From the NCBI GenBank assembly GCA_002221725.1, contig NJFT01000039.1, forward strand, positions 169,243 to 233,242: a DNA stretch of 64,000 bases. The letters run 5' to 3'. The stretch's first letter is position 1; every line of letters begins with the position of its first letter. This DNA is from Scedosporium boydii (taxonomy: Eukaryota; Ascomycota; Sordariomycetes; Microascales; Microascaceae). Below the pieces are notes generated by a model. That model worked only from the letters and a program-made list of their open reading frames with translations. It searched no databases and was not told the origin of the DNA. Shown in pieces: positions 46,782 to 58,009 of the stretch. The position numbers were made by a program, and so were the translations under genes.

Positions 46782-48395
46782 ATGGAGCTCTGGCGCAATG
46801 ATGAGACCGAATTGGTATATTCGGATCAACTCTCGCGACGCGAAGAGCTGACCGAAAAGCTGGCTGAAGAACCGTATGATGCTCTAACCTACCTTGAACG
46901 CGCGGCTGTCCATCTCAACCTGGATTACCCCGATCTTGCTTCTGGTGATGCTTATCGGGCCTTGCTCCTAACTGACGATGTGTTGGACGATTCGGCCGAG
47001 TATCACGAGCAAGCTAGGGAAGCCTTCGAGAGCTACTCCAATAAGTTCGACGTCTCTGAGGGGACTGGCACCGAGGAGGCGCTTGAGAAGCTGGCGAAGA
47101 GCTGCTCCTTAAGAGCGTATCATCTCCTCTCGACAAGTCTCTACCAAGTTGGATGCTTAAAAAGTGCTTATGGCTTCTGCGAGCGGGGTATAGAGATAAG
47201 CCCTGGGAATCAAGAGTTCAAAGCTACCGAGGACCGTATACTTGAAGCCGGACGCCAAAGGCTCAAGCGGGAGGATGTGGCTGGTGATGATCTGCCGGAC
47301 TGGGGTCTTGCACGGAGAGAGGTCTACCCCTGGAATAACCACGAGGCGGATAGGTATTCACAGGAGACCTTAGATTTACTCAACTCAAAACTGCGCGAAA
47401 TGGCACCCAAGTGCTCAGTTAGGGCTACCAAGCTTCCCGTACTCACCGAGGAAACGGGGCCGGACGGGGCCAACAAAACTACGACATGTCTTCAGCTTGG
47501 ACTCTTCGCAGACGAAGACATCGCTCCTGGAGAAGCGGTATTAAAGGAATACAGCCTCTTGACGGCGAATAATCGATTCCAGGATTTATTGTGCGACGCT
47601 TGCGGCGAAGAACTGCCTCGACTTGGAGATAGCAATGGCGAGTCGGTCAACTGCCCCGAATGCTACGACACTGTCTTCTGCAGCCCATTTTGTTTCGACC
47701 AGGCGCAGGAGAAGTACCATCCAGCGGTGTGCGAGAAGGAGGTCGACTCCATCGGCAAGGATCCCAAGCACAAGGAGGCGGACGAGAGGTTACACATGCT
47801 ACTTCTTGCGCGAGTCCTCGCCATGGCTTCCTGTCAAGAGGTTCATCCCCTCGATATCTTGGAGGTGAAGTACATCTGGGGAGACTTTGCGCCAACCGCT
47901 GAGGTCGTCAAGGCAGAGCGACAAGCCACGCCCCCCACCGACTGGACGCTTCCCTTCAGTTTCGAATACAACGTGAAAATGCCCCTGCATTTCCTCGAAA
48001 AGATGGACTACGACATCTACAGCCACCTATCCGAACACGACGTCTGGGTCTTCAACACCCTGTACGCCAAATTCCGCGGCACCGCCTCGGCGAGGAAGAA
48101 CCCGCGCGATGGCCGCCCCGAAGTGGCCGCCGTCCATCCCTTCTGGTGCCTCGCCAACCACGACTGCGATCCTAACGTGACGTGGGAATGGGGAGGCCGC
48201 ATGACTCTTTGGGCTAGAGAGAAGCGCGTCGTTGGAGACTTGCCGGGTGGGATACGGAAGGGGGAGGAGATTTTGAATCATTATTGCGATCTTGGACTTC
48301 CGGCGAAGGATCGGAGGGAGTGGATGTTGGGGAGTCTTGGGGGGTTGTGTATGTGCAGACGGTGTCAAGAAGAGGATACGGCTGTTGATATATAA
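46782..48395 (+). CDS. SET-domain protein with TPR-like N-terminus and zinc-finger insert (SMYD-like)
   Basis: A single exon codes for 537 residues from the ATG at 46782 (CGACCATGG context); the upstream in-frame extension lacks an ATG. Residues 10-170 are helical repeats of TPR type (DALTYLERAAVHLNLDYPDLASGDAYRALLL). A split SET domain follows: LFADEDIAPGEAVLKEYSLL at about 245, then a Cys cluster at about 270-325 (LLCDACGEEL, NCPECYDTVFCSPFC, and a final HPAVC) that resembles a MYND-type zinc insert, then the SET core with NHDCDPN at 459-465 and GEEILNHYCD near 500, and a post-SET CMCRRCQ. These residues form the S-adenosylmethionine and lysine channel of lysine methyltransferases, so the enzyme is probably active. 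Substrate is unknown; SMYD-like fungal proteins often act on non-histone targets. Confidence 0.9.
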   Translation: MELWRNDETELVYSDQLSRREELTEKLAEEPYDALTYLERAAVHLNLDYPDLASGDAYRALLLTDDVLDDSAEYHEQAREAFESYSNKFDVSEGTGTEEALEKLAKSCSLRAYHLLSTSLYQVGCLKSAYGFCERGIEISPGNQEFKATEDRILEAGRQRLKREDVAGDDLPDWGLARREVYPWNNHEADRYSQETLDLLNSKLREMAPKCSVRATKLPVLTEETGPDGANKTTTCLQLGLFADEDIAPGEAVLKEYSLLTANNRFQDLLCDACGEELPRLGDSNGESVNCPECYDTVFCSPFCFDQAQEKYHPAVCEKEVDSIGKDPKHKEADERLHMLLLARVLAMASCQEVHPLDILEVKYIWGDFAPTAEVVKAERQATPPTDWTLPFSFEYNVKMPLHFLEKMDYDIYSHLSEHDVWVFNTLYAKFRGTASARKNPRDGRPEVAAVHPFWCLANHDCDPNVTWEWGGRMTLWAREKRVVGDLPGGIRKGEEILNHYCDLGLPAKDRREWMLGSLGGLCMCRRCQEEDTAVDI

Positions 48396-48724
48396 GGATT
48401 GGGGTGAGGAGTCATTTCGGAGAGATACCACGCTGAATTCATATTGGATGCGAAGGGAAGAGCGTCCCGCCGGGAGGCTACCTATAAAAAGTTAGAACCA
48501 TCAAGTAAGATGCCTTCCATACGAGCGTTCGAAATTGGGGGCGTTCATGAGCCTCGCTTATAGTCAAATATTCCAGGATCCTTGTCATATTTCGAGAAAC
48601 AAGAGGAACTAAAGACATAAAATCTATTTTGGTGAGGTGAAACATGCTCGTTTGGTATGTATGAGAAGGGAGAGTAAGCCGAACATGATATTCCAAAAGT
48701 CGATCTTTAACGATCGTGTCGCAT
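48396..48724. other. Convergent intergenic region
   Basis: The 329 bp between the stops of the SET gene and the secreted-protein gene hold presumed 3' UTRs. I see nothing else in it. Confidence 0.55.
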
Positions 48725-49162
48725 CTACCCTTCCTCGTCGCCGTTCTCACCCTTTCCCTCCCCTTCCTCCTCACACGGATACGGCGCCGGCAAAACACAA
48801 TGATGCGAAGGCCAAACCCCACACTTCGTACACGTATACAAACTCCTCCCCTCCTCACACGCCTCGCAACTATACTCGGTCCTCTCCCCGCCTTCTCTCG
48901 TCTGATACACGAACGTGACGCCGGGGCGCCTATTATCGCGGATCCAGTTCTCGAGCTCGGAACATTGCAACGCGACGGGGTCGTCGCAGTTTGTTTCGGA
49001 CTCGGTGACGGTGCAGGTCGCGCAGGCGCATTCTTCGGGGAGGGAGGAGGGGCCGCAGGTTGTTGTGGTTCCGGTTATGAGTGAGGGGAGGAGTTGGCGG
49101 GGGTGGAGGTTTGTAGCGGTGGCTAATGCTGCTAGGGATAGAGCTGCTATAGAAAGCTTCAT
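48725..49162 (-). CDS. Small secreted cysteine-rich protein
   Basis: A single minus-strand exon codes for 145 residues from the ATG at 49162. The N-terminus MKLSIAALSLAALATATN is a clear signal peptide, with likely cleavage after ATA or ATAT, followed by LHPRQL. The mature part is about 127 residues with 12 cysteines, mostly in CxC, CxxC or near-pair arrangement (ECACATC, SCEAC, TCTKC, HC, PC), enough for six disulphides. The tail is acidic and Gly/Glu-rich. The A-rich stretch just before the ATG is a typical leader. I recognise no family. Size, signal peptide and cysteine density are those of apoplastic or effector-type secreted proteins, but this is a class description, not a function. Confidence 0.78.
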   Translation of the reverse strand: MKLSIAALSLAALATATNLHPRQLLPSLITGTTTTCGPSSLPEECACATCTVTESETNCDDPVALQCSELENWIRDNRRPGVTFVYQTREGGERTEYSCEACEEGRSLYTCTKCGVWPSHHCVLPAPYPCEEEGEGKGENGDEEG

Positions 49163-52100
49163 GTTTCTTTTTTTTTTTTCTGGGGTTGGTGAGATGGATG
49201 GTGTTGAGATCAAGAGAAAATAGTGGGTTGGAGGTGAGGTGAGGTGTTCTCTTGGAGATATGTCTCCGTCGGTTGTCGCTTGTTCCCCGGTTTTCATTAC
49301 TAGATCTACGAAGGATAGAAATCAAGGTGTGTCTGGAATTAACTTCGAGGATCTATACTTGGTCTACTGATCCTTCAGAGACTCTCATTGACCAATCTCA
49401 GCTCCGGGAGGTGGCTTTTCTCTCCCTGAGGCGCGGATTAAGGATTCGATGGATTTTTGCCTGATCCTATGGAGCGGCTAAATATGCCCACCACACACGC
49501 AATGTGAGTAAGGCCACCAGATATAACGTGTCTTAGGCTTTGCATTCAGTATGAGGTATGTCAGATTATCTTGGGCAGAAGACAGGCTCTGGTTTCGCGG
49601 TCGATGTGAGGTCTGATGGCGAGAGAGTTCTCTCTCTAACATAGATTTTCTTAGTGCTTGGGAGGATTACCCGTGTTTGGCCAGTTTTGCTACTACACAT
49701 GGACGAGGCTACAAAATCTCCTTCTCCGTCTCAGGACATGTGTAGATCTCATGTGAGGTTATGGGCAGTAGACCTTCAGTGGAAAAGAAAGAAGCTGCCC
49801 CGATCTTGATCCGGTGTCCAGTCGCCATCGGAGCCGTGCGACGTAGCTCGGCCGAACGGGGTCTCCGAAGTCAAGGTCACGGAACTCGGGCAGAGCTTCG
49901 GTCTAAACATGGCCGAGGTAGAGACCGTCTTTTTCGGCCTCGGGATCCATCCTAATAACTTCAAATCTGACAAGTCCAGCTCCCAATGCTGCCGGGTCCC
50001 GACATGCAATGGAAGTTGCTCTCTATCCCAGAGAAAACCTAGGTAGGGTCAAATGAGGAGAGCAGCCGACAAGGCCAACAACTTTTTTGCTAGCATCTAT
50101 CCCATCAACTCCTCAAGGCATTCTTGCTTTTTCTATAAATTGCTTCGGGGTCCCCTTGAGTAAATTCCATCTGTATAAACTACCTTTCAAGATTTTCGGA
50201 GTTCGAACCGGCCTTTAGATCTTTTCTCCCGTTGATTGAAGATATTCTTTTCACCCTAATCAGCAGAGAGAGGCCTTAATATTTACAAATGACAGTCATC
50301 TCTCCATGCTGGGCGACCTCTTCTTGTCCTCCTCGACGGAGTGGAAGAGATCTCTTCTGGAATGAGGAGAGGCATCCCCAGACTACCTGCATTTGGAGAC
50401 GTTCTAATTAAGAGGGGGTTTCATACGCGTACACTCCGAAATCTCGCAGGGTTTCTCCACGCCTGGCTTTCGGAAAATCCTACGACGAAAAACCCCCCTG
50501 ATGAAAGAAATTGGGGAATTCCCACGAACGCACGCCAAGAGGATCACCCGAGCGAAAACAAGCCCAGGGCACATGCCAAAACGGCGCCGACGGGCTTGGC
50601 AGGAGCCGCTAAGGAGCTTGAGGGTGGTAGCGCGTGCGCTGGACGTGGAGAAGCGAAGCGAAGTTTTGCTTTGAGAAAGCGGGGAATCGAGGGATCCTCG
50701 TGGCGAATCGATCGAGGCGTCTCGATAGATCTGGTAAGCTACTACTTTGGACTAGTACGAAAGTTATCCTAAACGCACAAGTGCTTATGATAGATGGGCG
50801 GGGTCCGGAAGTCCGTTTCTCTTTGGCGACCGGAAGAGTTGGGCTGCCCCGGGTCAAAACGTGGGCCGGGGCTGTCAACACGTACGAGGACACCACTTGT
50901 GTCTGTCCAAGTGAGGTTCCAGGCCTGGGCACGGTCTTCATGGTCTTCATCGGGTCAGGCCAGCCGGAAAGAAGGGCAGAACGCAACACACGAAATAATA
51001 AGGGGTTATTCCGCATACATAATATGTGCAGGTCACGGCTAAGAAACGCGGTAACACTAGCCTTAAGGCTCACTCATCCTTTTAGACAGCCCAGATCTAG
51101 GAATTTACCAAACGGGCGGAAATGCGCTCTTGGCAAAACAAGATGGTGCCAATGCGGACAGGCCATGGCAGGGAGCGGACGGCCAGGGCAAAAATCCTCC
51201 AAAGTACATACGAAGCAGTAATAACACGTAGAAGACCTTCGAAGCAGTAATAACACGTAGAAGACCTTCGAAGCAACAAGCAATCCTGAACCCCAACGCC
51301 AAGAGTGCTGATGTGGAGAGAACAATTCAAAAGGAGAGAAGGGGAGAAAGAGGGGGAAAGCAAAGAAAAAGCCAAGGGCGATAAGGATGCGGGACAGACT
51401 TGGCTTTCGCGGACCAGATTTGGCCTTTCGGGGGAGATGGTTCCATTTCTTGGGCCATCTCGTGTGTAGTCGAGTAGCATGGCATGGGATAATAATACCC
51501 TGCATTTGGGAGTGGTTGTGTTTTTTTTCTCGGCGATCACGAAGAAAAAGCTTGGCTTTTCGGGGTTTCTATCTTTTTCTGCGGTCGAACGGGAATTGCG
51601 GTTGCATGGATGGAATGGGAATGGACTGGGGATATCTTGCATGTCTCGGCGCCGGTGACGCGTGGCGGAGAGCTTTTCTCCTGCCGCTGAGAGCGCCAAG
51701 ATTGGATCGATGTTGAGGTCTGGCCGGCAGGAATGAGGGGAGCCAAGGCTCTCCAACTTGTAGTAGATGCAGAGGTCTTACACCAGTAGAGATCGAGAGG
51801 TGATAAATAGCCAGCCGTGCAATGGTCCTCCGCAACTACAGACACTAATACACTACACTACTACTTCGTACTAGTATTTATCAAGATCACCAGTGCCCAG
51901 TTTGGCAGTGATGTTGTGTTGCGGTATCCTCAGCTGTTCAATCTTGTCTATCGTCCGTCAACAGCCCGTGTAGTTCCGCCGCAGCTGGCAAAGGTGTAAC
52001 GACGGCAGCACAATTGTCGTTTTACTGCAGGTCTCACAGTCCAGACGCAGCTTTGCGGCAACGACCCACCCCGAAGTCGCCATCAAAAAATTTGCTGCTC

Positions 52101-52429
52101 AAAATCATTGATCCTCCCCCCACTTCTTCCCGTCGTTTCGGCGGCGCCTCGAACTCGACTGATCGGTTCTCAGCGCCATCGAATACAATTGCATCAATTG
52201 TATCGAAATGTGCAAAACTCCTAAACTCGTTGAGAGAGACGTGGTCCCAAAATGTACTCACGTACTACTTTTTCTTAATAACGTGCCATCAGGTGACAGG
52301 GGTTAATAAGAAGGTCCAAACCCACTCAAACCCACCCCCCTCCAATGTCGTCGGCCATCGGATGGGCAATGACGGGAAATAACGAAAAAAAGCTTCACAG
52401 CCACGATCAATAGTGCTAGTGTGGGTGAT
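49163..52429. other. Gene-free region
   Basis: I find no supported gene. Frames such as 50634-51221 (+) and 51097-51756 (-) overlap each other, show no motifs and carry the tandem repeat listed below. A TACTTCGTA word lies at 51862, and an ATCAATTG word at 52193-52200. The distal part probably contains upstream control sequence of pacC. Confidence 0.5.
51211..51275. repeat. 29-bp tandem repeat, 2.2 copies
   Basis: Two perfect 29-base units (51211-51239 and 51240-51268) are followed by the first seven bases of a third. The unit starts CGAAGCAGTAATAACACG. The copies are identical, so the duplication is recent. Confidence 0.95.
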
Positions 52430-52663
52430 GCCAAGACTCTTCTCAGGAATGCCAAGGCTTGGCGGTCTTGGCGCTACCCAAGAGGCGACATCAGTCTCTA
52501 TCGGAGTCCGCGTACCTTTAGGAAGACTTGGTACCCCGCAATCAGCCGTAAAATGTGCCTTCCGAAGAAGAACCTTGTGGCGATACGGTACAACGGCCTG
52601 TTAGAGCTGAAATACCTAACCTGCCAGTGACCAACGCCAAGACTTTGCCAAGACTTTGCCAAG
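52430..52663. promoter_or_regulatory. Cluster of PacC-type GCCAAG sites upstream of pacC
   Basis: Seven copies of the PacC core GCCARG (all GCCAAG) occur in 234 bp. On the plus strand they are at 52430-52435, 52451-52456, 52636-52641, 52647-52652 and 52658-52663; on the minus strand at 52458-52463 and 52467-52472. The last three lie in an 11-bp tandem repeat (GCCAAGACTTT). About 0.1 would be expected by chance. In Aspergillus PacC binds GCCARG and activates genes under alkaline conditions, including its own. The cluster lies 415-648 bp before the pacC ATG, so autoregulation is the likely reading. Confidence 0.75.
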
Positions 52664-53077
52664 ACTCTCATCGAACTGCATCACTTGGGGATAAAGGACG
52701 CCTTATCCCCAGAAACTTGTCGCATTCCTTCCTCTTTGCCAGAACAGCAACATATGCATCCGACTGTCCTTCAAAAGCCGAACGTAACACCAACTCGAAC
52801 GAAATCCTTCTTTTCCTTTTTAGATTCGTTCGAAGATTCTGTGCAGTTTCGCTGCGTCCACCACCGTGCGCATTCTGAACAGCGGCACTTACATATCAGG
52901 TGTCTAGTCTTAGTCAGCGACGATAACTTGACTCGCCGCGTCCAAGTCAGGATCCCGAGGCCGAGATTGATTGTTGGGAGCTTGGAAGTCAAAAGGACAC
53001 CTCGTGGAAACACGTGACTGACAGACTCTCTAATTTTCCGAACTTTAACCCACCGCAGCCGGACGTTCACGGAAACC

Positions 53078-55123
53078 ATGTCCACCTCACCCCAAGACCA
53101 GGCCGGCCAGGGCTCTACTGGAAGCAGCTCTTCGCAGAGCAATACGCCAGCCCCTTCTACCGCTACCAGTGGCACCTCTCAGTCATCTTCATCACAGCAA
53201 GCTACTCCTGCTCAAGATGATAACCTCATCTGCAGGTGGAATGCTTGTAACCAAAAGTTCCAGACCGCAGAGGCTCTCTATGTAAGTCGTTCAAATCTCA
53301 TACTATATCAATGCGCCGGAGCTTTTCTGACTTTGAGATAGGACCACCTCTGTGAGCGCCATGTTGGTCGCAAGAGCACCAACAACCTGAACCTGACCTG
53401 CCAGTGGAACCAATGCAGGACAACGACGGTTAAGAGGGATCACATCACATCTCACATCCGTGTTCATGTGCCACTGAAGCCTCACAAGTGTGAGTTCTGC
53501 GGCAAGTCTTTCAAGAGACCACAGGATCTCAAGAAGCACGTCAAGGTTGGTTCATTCTTCTCCCACTTTTCTCCATATATTTCTCAATATACTGGGTATA
53601 CTCACGCGTGATGTAAATCTAGACACATGCCGATGACTCTACGCTTGTAAGGTCACCTCAGGACCAGTCCAATGGTCTCAATGTATACAGAAATCAAGGA
53701 AGTAAGGGTACGCCTTTTCTTATGTCTCTGATTTTCGCGCTGTGTTTTTTTGTAGCTTGTGTCTGTGTAAGAGAAAATCCTAACCCCAACCCTTCTAGCC
53801 CCCTCCAGCTACTACGACCACAATGGCCAGATGAGGGGAAATCCCGCCGCTTTCCACCACCAGCCCACCCACCCCAGCTACTACGGCGCCCCCCAGCCGT
53901 CCACCAACTACGGCCTGTATTTTAACCAGCAGCCCATGACCGGTCCCCGCCACGACTATCTCGGCCACAACGCCGCCGGTGGCTTCGACAACCGCAAGCG
54001 CCAGATGGAGATGGTCGACAACTTCCTAGGAAGCGCCAAGCGACGCCAGGTAGAGCCCAACTCGTATGCCCAGATCAACCAGTCGCTCTTGCCGCTCCAC
54101 GGGATGCTCTCCGTGTCTAGTGGACCTCTGGCACCTACGGGCGACTACATGCCTGGACCCGGACCCGGCATGCAGGGGCCTGTTGGCGGTGGTGGCGGCG
54201 GCGGCGGTCCCGCACCCTCGGGTCCTGGGCCGTTGACGCAGAACTACTATCTCCCGCCTATGCCTAATGCCCGCACACAGAAGGACCTCATCCAACTTGA
54301 CCAGATCCTCGAGCAGATGCAGACGACGGTGTACGAGCACGCCAACCAGGCCACGCACGGAATCCACGTCGTCGGCAACAACACCGTCGACCTGCGTAAC
54401 AGCCCCTCTCCCCCCATGACGCACCAGCGTGGTGGCCAAGCAGCAGCGGCAGGCACCGCCGCCGAGGGTTACAACACAGGCGTCCCCGTCTCAACTGCAC
54501 ACATGGCGTCCCCCATCACGGCCATCTCCTCCACGGGCACCCCCGCCGTCACGCCCCCTTCCAGCGCACTATCCTACACCTCAAGCCAATCCCCCAGCCC
54601 CTCCACCTCGAGCATGTCCCCCCGCTCCTCCGTCACATACCCCAGCCTACCGGCCCTCAGCTCCGCTTTCCCCGGGCAATCCACAACGGCGACGCTGGGC
54701 CCCACTTTCGACATGGACGAGCGCCGCTACCACTCGGGCGGTTTCCTCCAGCGAGCCAACCACCCACCCTTGCGCTCAGTCCCCGAGATCCTCCGCGGAC
54801 CCCCGCCTCCTCTCCCCCTGCCACCTAAGTCGGCCCCGTCGCCCGCCTCGCCGGGTCTCCCTGCTGCTGATTCTCGCTCGCCCTCCGCCGAGTCCGATAA
54901 CAGCGAGACGCGCGAGCGGGAGCTGAACTATGATAGGTGGCTGGAGAATATGCGCACTATCGAGGAGATTCGCAAGTGGATTGGCGCGAGGCTTAAGAGC
55001 GGTGATTATGAGCGGGAGTCGCCCAAGTCGCCTTCGCCTATGCATGTTGACGGACATGATTCGAGGCCGAAGTTTAAGGCTGAGCCGGGTCTTTACCCTT
55101 CGCTTCGGATTCCTGGGAACTAA
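53078..55123 (+). CDS. pacC: PacC/Rim101 ambient-pH transcription factor
   Basis: Four exons (53078-53281, 53342-53545, 53623-53707, 53799-55123) give 605 residues. Introns are 60, 77 and 91 nt and all junctions are in frame. Three C2H2 fingers occupy 52-138: C52/C57/H70/H75, C88/C93/H106/H110 and C118/C121/H134/H138. The sequence through them ([56 protein letters not shown]) is PacC. After the fingers comes the PacC-typical [10 protein letters not shown]...[11 protein letters not shown], then a basic GSAKRRQ. The C-terminal part is Ser/Pro-rich with the conserved REREL(N)[18 protein letters not shown] block near residue 540. In Aspergillus PacC is cleaved in two steps, first by the PalB pathway at alkaline pH and then by the proteasome, to give an activator. 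I cannot place the cleavage boxes here. Confidence 0.97.
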
Positions 55124-58009
55124 ATGGAAAAAGAACCCGATGAAACACGTCACGTTTGGGGGGTTGCTGAAAAAAATGTATATGCTATAAGCGTGGAGTG
55201 GAAAAGAGGATGTGATGACTTGACGGGATAACTTGGCGCTTTTTCTTCTCAAGTATAGGGTTTCGTTTGTTTCTTTTTCCTTTTCTGATGTTCATCTCTA
55301 CTCTTTTTCTTTATTTACCTGTCTATTCTCTATTTCATATTTCATTGTCAATAGGGGAGGGAGGTCAGGAGTCAACACAACGGACTCGAAACGGTGTTTA
55401 TATCTCGACTTCATCTTATTTATTCTTCTCGTACTTTTCTTACATGTGGAGGAAATGGTTTCCTTCTCTTCCCTTTCTGAGGGTTTCTTTTTATTTTATT
55501 TTATTTTTATTTCCTACAATAGGTCCTTGGGATAGGTTGAGGTTGGGTTTTCATTTCCGTACAAATATGCGGTTCGCAGCAGTATATCCAGCTCCTTTAG
55601 TTCCTCTCAACATGAGTATATGAGGGCCAGATATGAATTAGCCCATGATCTCTGCCTCTACCTTTCTCTCACTGTCCAAGGATCGTGACAACTCCTCTAC
55701 CCATCACTTCTTCAGCTCTAATTTTAGCCCTCTATAAACTTCCTCACCCTCCCTCACCAGAACCTTTTTTTTAAGATTTACGGGACAGAAAGCCTCCGAG
55801 ATCCTCAAGAAAGCAAGGAATGCATCTTACTTTCTTGGAACCCAAAAACAATCCAAACTCGTCAAAGTTCACCCCTGACGGTCATTCCCTCAGCTGGATT
55901 GTGCGAATCACGAAGTAATGTACGAAGTAATTACAGCAGCGTTACATGCAAATTCGGTCGATAATTATAGCATCAATTGACCCATCGCAGACTAGTTTAG
56001 TTGACAAACCAGAAAAAGGAAACAAAGACAGATGACGCAAACGTCCCATCACCGGCTCCGAGTTCGGCCTCGGCTCAGTGTTTTCCAATGTCGTCATCCC
56101 GCTTTTCTCAACAAGCATGAGTCAAGGCATGGATGGATGGATTCACGACTTCGTAATAGTTTACTTCATGAATGAGTCAAGACATAGCACACGAAACGAA
56201 AAAGTGAGGCAAAGAGTCAAGTGCAAGGGAAACAGAAACCGAGATGTCCTCGTAAGGCTTTTCATTTCTTGTCAAGGTCTGAAGGTTTTCTTCCTTTTTT
56301 TTCTTTTCTTTTTACTCCAAAAGAAATACTCTCAGAACTTCGGGGGGAAAAACTTTTGTAAGACTGATGAAGCGAGAAAAGAAGCAAAAGAATGCTATGA
56401 TTTGCTTCACATCCTGAACCCTTCTCTGTCCAAATAATTCCTGTTCCCTTGCCTTCCTTCTTCCGTCCATCCTCCTCGTCATCCCGAACCCTATCAATAG
56501 CAAAGCCCTGTTTCAAGCGCGGTTGGTACCGGCGGTACCTGGATAAGCTTTCCGCTTTCTTCACATGTGCCAGTGCCATAGTTTGCCCAGTTCCCAAACA
56601 GCATCTTCTAGAAATTCTAGCCCGATGCTTCCGTCAACCCATTGAACCTTGTTGTATTCGATAGGAACACTCCTTCCACCCCCGAAATCACCACCCCCTC
56701 CCTTAGACCTCGAAGCGAGATCGTGTCATTCGTCGTATCTGAGAATGGATTCATCAAAAAAGAATCTGTTCTCTCATCGACCACATTAAAATACGTAGAA
56801 AGGGAAAAAAGAAAAAGAGAATAAAAAAAGGCGCGACCGGGCAAGCCAAAAGACGACACCGAAAAAAGGCAACACCACTTCAGATGAGCCGCCACATAAA
56901 CACACCTGTGAGACCCGGAGACCCCCACACCTCCACATCCCCACCCGGCAATCAGGTCTTCGATAGTACGAGGCGCTGCGTTCCAGCATTGCGCTCTCCG
57001 AAATAAACCGGGTGTGAGAGTGAGTGTGGAATGTGTAGCTTTCCCCGGGTGTGCCGCCAACATATGAATCTTAAGGAGAAAATAGAGAGGTGGAAACCTC
57101 CTTCTCCATAGCCATCATTTGATCCGAGAGGTTGGCCGTCTGTTGTTTGCACAAGAGCAGCCCGTAGGGTGCTCCTGCCACTAGACGCCGACCATCAGTC
57201 TCGCGATTCAGTTCCACACCACCAGAGTGTAGAATCCCGTTCGCAAGACAAAGCGCTAGGCAACATTTCGATCCTGTCGCTAGCGCTTCCGACGGACTCA
57301 AAGTATGATCCTTAGATCCCTCCGAAAGTCGAGGGCCCGCCAGAAAGGAAAAGAGCACACAAGATGCTTTCCGAATCCCCGATGATAATAGAAATACCGC
57401 CCTTCCCCAAAAAAGATTAAAAACAAACAAACTGCAAGACCGCCGTCCCATAATGCAAAGTTTGTGATAGTGTGTGTGTGATAATGCGTGTTCGCGTGAG
57501 CTGTGAGCCGAAGCCAAGGCTTTCCCATAACCCATCCAAGTAAAAATCCCCCGGCGGCCTTGAATCCTCCGCGCTAATGAGAACGTTCCGAGACGCCGTT
57601 GTGTTGAATGAAAACGGACATGATGCAATAAGATTGATAAGAAAAAAAAAAGAGAGAGGGTTTGTGTTGAAAAAAAAAGAGGAACCGCCCACAGTGTGTA
57701 TGTGCTGCCGTGAACGACGAAATGTTTGGATGTCGGACGTAGATGGTTTGAGATAATGTTGAAGGACGCGCGGGTATCCATCTCAAACCATCATGTATGG
57801 GTATTCGTCTGTGCCACGGCGCCGCCCTGGGCCGAGCCAGCCGTCCTCTTCAGAGCATTGTGGTAGTCGAAGAAGAAAAAAAAAATAAGGGGAGAGTGAG
57901 AAGACCCTGAGAAGAGAAAATAGTGATAAAAGTGAAGACCCAAATATCCTTCCAAGCCAATCATTTCGTGTCCTTTCACCCAAAACGCCACCCATGCCAA
58001 ATTTGGGTA
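55124..58009. other. Long convergent intergenic region
   Basis: Between the stops of pacC (+) and the Stb3-like gene (-) I see no gene. The first 450 bp are T-rich and probably the pacC 3' UTR. The minus-strand frame 57071-57781 has an ATG but no motif and is rejected. TACGAAGTA occurs at 55921 and ATCAATTG at 55972. Confidence 0.5.

Noticed and set aside
50634..51221. 195-codon plus-strand frame, with overlapping 51097-51756 on the minus strand
   Set aside because: The two frames overlap, lack motifs, and run into the 29-bp tandem repeat. Composition is not protein-like.
57071..57781. 236-codon minus-strand frame downstream of the Stb3-like gene
   Set aside because: No motif, poly-Phe runs from homopolymer DNA, and placement in a probable 3' UTR region.
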